From positions 1 through 37,344 of the forward strand of contig JBBDIE010000054.1 in NCBI GenBank assembly GCA_040880545.1: a stretch of 37,344 nucleotides of DNA, written 5' to 3'. A program made the position numbers and the translations under genes. The DNA comes from M55B112 sp040880545 (GTDB taxonomy: Bacteria > Bacteroidota > Bacteroidia > Bacteroidales > GCA-2748055). The notes below the pieces were generated by a model that had not been told where the DNA came from, did not search any database, and saw only the letters and a list, made by a program, of their open reading frames with translations. This document shows positions 34,434 through 37,344 of this stretch, piece by piece (the first letter of the stretch is position 1; each line of letters opens with the position of its first letter).

Positions 34434-35447
34434 TTATCTTATAACCGTTACAGAACCAACTACCCTATCGTCATCTCCAAAGTTAAGAAGAATAACGAAA
34501 TGGTATGAATCCATCGGAACCATCCTACCATTCATATTCCTTCCATCCCAGGGCTCTGGATATCCAGGTTCTGATCTCCATACCAGCCTGCCCCACCGGT
34601 CATAAATGTCAACTACTGCATTCGGATAGGATTGTAGTTTCCTTAACTCCCAATAATCATTTCTGCCATCCTGGTTTGAAGGTGTAATGGCAGTGGGAAT
34701 GTCCCTGAAGTATTCACTTGGATCACACTTCTCGATTACTAATGTATCAGTACCAGTACAGCCATATTCATCCTCAACAACAACCGAGATCATCTGGGCT
34801 CCTTGGTAAATTAGTATTTCCTGACCAATACTTCCTGTGGACCATTCGTAATTTATTCCCTCATTTCCTGCATCAAGCAGGATCCATTCTTCTCCGCACA
34901 AGGAGGTATCAGCACCAAGATCCACATATGGAACCGATTTCACTTCCAGGAACAGCTCATCCGAAGCGGAACATCCATACTGATCCACCACGGTGCAGGT
35001 TATCAGCCCTTCACTACTTGTTGTAAAGTCGGCCGATGTGCTACCATCGCTCCATAATATGGATCTGAATTCGTCCTCATATGACAATGAAAACAGTTCT
35101 CCCTCACAGATATATGTATCATCACCCAGATCAAACTCCGGGGCAGTAATCAGCACCTTACCTGCACTTGGTACAGAACGACAACCATAGGGTGAAATTT
35201 CCAGTACTGAAATCTCATATTCTCCCGGCACATCTCCCCAATCGACTATTATCGAGTCACCATAAAACCTGGTAATAGTACCACCGGAAATTGTCCAGTC
35301 AAATGTTGAACCTTCATTCCCCTGTACAAAATAAGTCATTCCGGTATCGCCCGCACAGACAACTGCCACGTAGTCCTGACCCAGGACCGGTGTCATCCAT
35401 GCAGCCAATAACAGGCTCAGACTGATTATGTATTTCCTAAGGTTCAT
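34434..35447 (-). CDS. Ig/PKD-like protein with type B T9SS sorting domain (CHU_C)
   Basis: A 337-aa secreted protein. Signal peptide ends near VLGQ (residue 24). Residues about 30-100 form a PKD-like module (STFDWTISGGTI, IIVDWGDVPGEYEISVLE). Two further Ig-like repeats begin FDLGDDTYICEG and VDLGADTSLCGEE. The last ~85 residues are the CHU_C gliding-motility-associated domain (IPTAITPSNQDGRNDYWEL, VDIYDRWGRLVWRS, PWDGRNMNGRMVPMDSYHFVI), which is the type B sorting signal for type IX secretion. It is likely the partner of the adjacent PorP/SprF protein and may cap or anchor proteins encoded upstream. Confidence 0.93.
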   Translation of the reverse strand: MNLRKYIISLSLLLAAWMTPVLGQDYVAVVCAGDTGMTYFVQGNEGSTFDWTISGGTITRFYGDSIIVDWGDVPGEYEISVLEISPYGCRSVPSAGKVLITAPEFDLGDDTYICEGELFSLSYEDEFRSILWSDGSTSADFTTSSEGLITCTVVDQYGCSASDELFLEVKSVPYVDLGADTSLCGEEWILLDAGNEGINYEWSTGSIGQEILIYQGAQMISVVVEDEYGCTGTDTLVIEKCDPSEYFRDIPTAITPSNQDGRNDYWELRKLQSYPNAVVDIYDRWGRLVWRSEPGYPEPWDGRNMNGRMVPMDSYHFVILLNFGDDDRVVGSVTVIR

Positions 35448-35714
35448 TATAAACTTCTTTGTTCTCTCAATTTTAAAATATTACCATTAAAAATTCAATT
35501 CCGCTGCGTAGCATCATGTATATCAAAATTCCTTCTGCTACAATATTTCTATCTGGTCCTGAATCCTGGTGAATTACAACACTTTTATCGATTCTCCTAT
35601 CTACTTAAGCTTTCACCATCCTGACCCAGTTTTGCACTTGTGTTTCCACAAGTAATCCTGTAATTTATTACCATGGCATTCAACGAGCCATGAAATATCC
35701 TTTCAATACCAGTA
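35448..35714. other. Intergenic region within the surface cluster
   Basis: A 267-bp gap on the minus-strand cluster. It contains two small hairpins: ACTTGTG/CACAAGT (35636-35653) and CATGGC/GCCATG near 35672-35692. Neither is followed by T's on the minus strand, so they may be processing or stabilising structures. No promoter box was found. Confidence 0.4.
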
Positions 35715-36551
35715 CTACCTGCGACTAAGGCTGATTGTGCTCTGAATGTCGCCAGTTTCAACAACCGGATGTACAGTAATCACATAAGATCCGCCTGCTG
35801 CAGTCCATGTTCCATTTTGGTCACTGAAATCATCCTGCATCAGCGTCATGTTCACAGTAAATGTTCTGTCAGCTGTGGTCACTGTATTGATGAGCGATGC
35901 AGGAAGTGGGATAGTAACCGTACTGGTATTGGATGTAACCGTCCCTGTTTGTCCGTCCACAGAACCTGTACCATCTTCAATATCGGGAGCTACATACGCA
36001 TAACTTACCGAAAAACCGTCACCCGCAGCAGCCGGGGCACCTTCCAGATCAACAGTAATTGAACCGGGGGTAGCATCTCCCGAACAAAACTCTATATCAA
36101 CATCCGTAATATTTGCTGTTGGTAGATTCCAGATATTGATCGGCAAAGTCTGTATCTGACTCGGACAATTTCCAGCTGATATTTTCTGTACCTTAATCTC
36201 AGCAGCCAGTGAGGCAATTTCACTTGCCGGTACCTGGTCCCAATCTACAGTAATCGTGTGTGCATCGGCCTCAAACTCTATCACAGAGGCTGCACCAACA
36301 GTTGTAACTGTGCCTCCTGCGGTAATAGTACCACCAGTAACCTCCCAACGATATTCTTCACCTGCGGTATGTGTTCCAACTATACTATACTCAACGGATG
36401 AGGTAGTTCTCACATCTTCGGTGGGAACCTGTGTAACCGGGGCGTCGGGACTTGGAGTTTGAAATTGTCCATTCACAAATGCTGTGAAAGAAATTGCGAA
36501 AATAAGAGTAAAAATTAGTTTCATCGAAATTGAATTTTTAATGGTTTTCAT
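35715..36551 (-). CDS. Secreted PKD-like protein with GDIQS...RR tail
   Basis: A 278-aa exported protein of no known family. The signal peptide is MKLIFTLIFAISFTAFVNG from the second ATG (36524), or with nine more residues from 36551. Residues about 50-120 carry a PKD-like fold (YRWEVTGGTITAGG, HTITVDWDQVPA), like that of the neighbours. The middle (about 150-255) is a second beta-rich module with paired Cys (GNC, EFCSGD). It ends abruptly in GDIQSTISLSRR, close to the end of the upstream gene product. There is no CHU_C or Por_Secre_tail domain, so its export and attachment route is unclear. Confidence 0.75.
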   Translation of the reverse strand: MKTIKNSISMKLIFTLIFAISFTAFVNGQFQTPSPDAPVTQVPTEDVRTTSSVEYSIVGTHTAGEEYRWEVTGGTITAGGTVTTVGAASVIEFEADAHTITVDWDQVPASEIASLAAEIKVQKISAGNCPSQIQTLPINIWNLPTANITDVDIEFCSGDATPGSITVDLEGAPAAAGDGFSVSYAYVAPDIEDGTGSVDGQTGTVTSNTSTVTIPLPASLINTVTTADRTFTVNMTLMQDDFSDQNGTWTAAGGSYVITVHPVVETGDIQSTISLSRR

Positions 36552-36580
36552 AATTATGGTTATTAAATATTTAAAAAAAA

Positions 36581-37344
36581 TTATCGTCTTGTTAATTTAT
36601 AATCTGACTGAATATCTCCAATAACAGGTGTTGCTTGTTTTATAATTGTAATGCTGTCAGAAACTGAACATCCCGAACCGGAGGTTACTGTAACAGTTAC
36701 GGTACCTTCGGTTGTATTTGACCACATTACACTAATCTCGGATCCTGTATCGGATCCTGATATTGTTCCTTCAACCACTGTCCATTGGTATGATTTTGTT
36801 GCCAGCGTCGGGGTTGAATATGTTACTTCTGCTGGGACACATACATCTGTATCTCCTGATAAAACTGGAGAAGTTGCAGGCAAAATGGTAACATTGAAAC
36901 TGCAAGTAGCAATATTCCCGGAAGGATCTTCTGCTGTATAAGTAACGGTAGTTGTCCCCACTGGGAAGAAATCTCCCGAACTATAGGTTGAAGTCAAAAT
37001 TACACTGCAATTATCACTTGCCGAAGGTGCCACCCATGTTGCAATATTTCCGCAGTATTCATCGTCCGCTGTTACGGTAATATTACCCGGACAACCCGTT
37101 AAAACCGGAGCCTCATCATCAATAACTGAAATGTCAGCAGTACAAGTGGCTGTATTACCTGCATCATCGGTAACTGTAAATGTCACTGTCGTCACACCCA
37201 ACCCGATAGATGTTCCAGCAACAGGTGATTGTGTAATCGATACAATTGTTCCGTTATCCGTTGCTACAATCTCTCCTGTCAAATCAGGTACCGTACTTTC
37301 ACAATTCACATCTGCACTTTGGGTCTTGTCCGTTGCACATGTGG
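36581..37344 (-). CDS. HYR-repeat surface adhesin, C-terminal part (5' end beyond window)
   Basis: The frame runs off the right edge (codons in frame from 37342), so only the last ~254 residues are seen; the GTG at 37309 is not the real start. It contains HYR (hyalin repeat) modules: a partial one with CATDKTQSADVNCESTVPDL, ending in TVTDDAGNTATCTADISVIDDEAPVL, and a full one, CPGNITVTADDEYCGN to PSGNIATCSFNVTIL. A PKD-like module follows (YQWTVVEGTISGSDTGSEISVMWS, GSGCSVSDSITI). The tail is GDIQSDYKLTRR. HYR repeats are typical of long type IX secreted adhesins of the SprB kind. The gene lies 29 bp before the next and is likely co-transcribed with it. Confidence 0.88.
   Translation of the reverse strand, partial: TCATDKTQSADVNCESTVPDLTGEIVATDNGTIVSITQSPVAGTSIGLGVTTVTFTVTDDAGNTATCTADISVIDDEAPVLTGCPGNITVTADDEYCGNIATWVAPSASDNCSVILTSTYSSGDFFPVGTTTVTYTAEDPSGNIATCSFNVTILPATSPVLSGDTDVCVPAEVTYSTPTLATKSYQWTVVEGTISGSDTGSEISVMWSNTTEGTVTVTVTSGSGCSVSDSITIIKQATPVIGDIQSDYKLTRR

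Noticed and set aside
1..37344. rRNA, tRNA, CRISPR arrays, prophage or integrated plasmid
   Set aside because: No tRNA-like cloverleaf, regular spaced repeats, integrase, capsid or transposase genes were seen on either strand.

Overview
The window is a stretch of a Bacteroidota chromosome, most likely from the Bacteroidales/Marinilabiliales side. The evidence is gene content: type IX secretion parts (PorE-like OmpA protein, PorP/SprF protein, a type B CHU_C sorting domain), a type III glutamine synthetase, a LytTR/LytS pair and the gene order purM-prfA-pyrF. Several upstream regions also carry the Bacteroidota promoter pattern TTTG-N18-23-TAnnTTTG. The combination of an NADH-linked [FeFe]-hydrogenase with a D-lactate dehydrogenase suggests fermentative, anaerobic or facultative growth. 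No rRNA, tRNA, CRISPR array or prophage was seen.

Layout. 0.1-4.9 kb (+): a lipoprotein prolyl oligopeptidase, a deoxynucleoside kinase and an OmpA-like/TPR lipoprotein, with two clear terminators. 4.9-9.9 kb: a SpoU rRNA/tRNA methyltransferase, a lone sucC, and the purM-prfA-pyrF operon (minus strand). 10-15.7 kb (minus): PorE-like protein, then two unrelated glutamine synthetases in tandem (GSIII and GSII). The GSII gene has a well-formed promoter and a strong leader hairpin, with an extremely AT-rich block upstream. 16-20.6 kb: M20 dipeptidase, DUF3109 protein, an unrecognised secreted helical protein, and an EamA transporter. 20.7-25.5 kb (minus): a four-gene HndABCD-type [FeFe]-hydrogenase operon ending in a strong terminator. 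25.5-27.3 kb: a 773-bp regulatory region and a D-2-hydroxyacid dehydrogenase. 27.3-33.4 kb: 3-methyladenine glycosylase, an orphan GroES-like protein, a GH43 enzyme, a LiaF-like/LytS/LytTR signalling operon and a double-thioredoxin-fold protein. 33.4 kb to the end (minus): a type IX secretion surface cluster of four genes, the first of which runs off the window.

Two things stand out. First, a small non-coding palindromic element with terminal inverted repeats occurs as one full copy (26.0 kb), one internally deleted copy inside the hydrogenase operon (23.2 kb) and one end fragment (4.9 kb). The first two are flanked by 6-bp direct repeats, as expected of a MITE-like mobile element. Second, the surface cluster at the right edge has two adjacent secreted proteins that end in the same short tail (GDIQS-x3-L-[ST]-RR). 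A similar Ig/PKD-like module also occurs in three proteins encoded next to a PorP/SprF partner. This could be a co-secreted or co-assembled extracellular structure with an undescribed C-terminal signal.

All function calls come from reading motifs by eye; no database search was run. Promoter and operator calls are consensus matches only.
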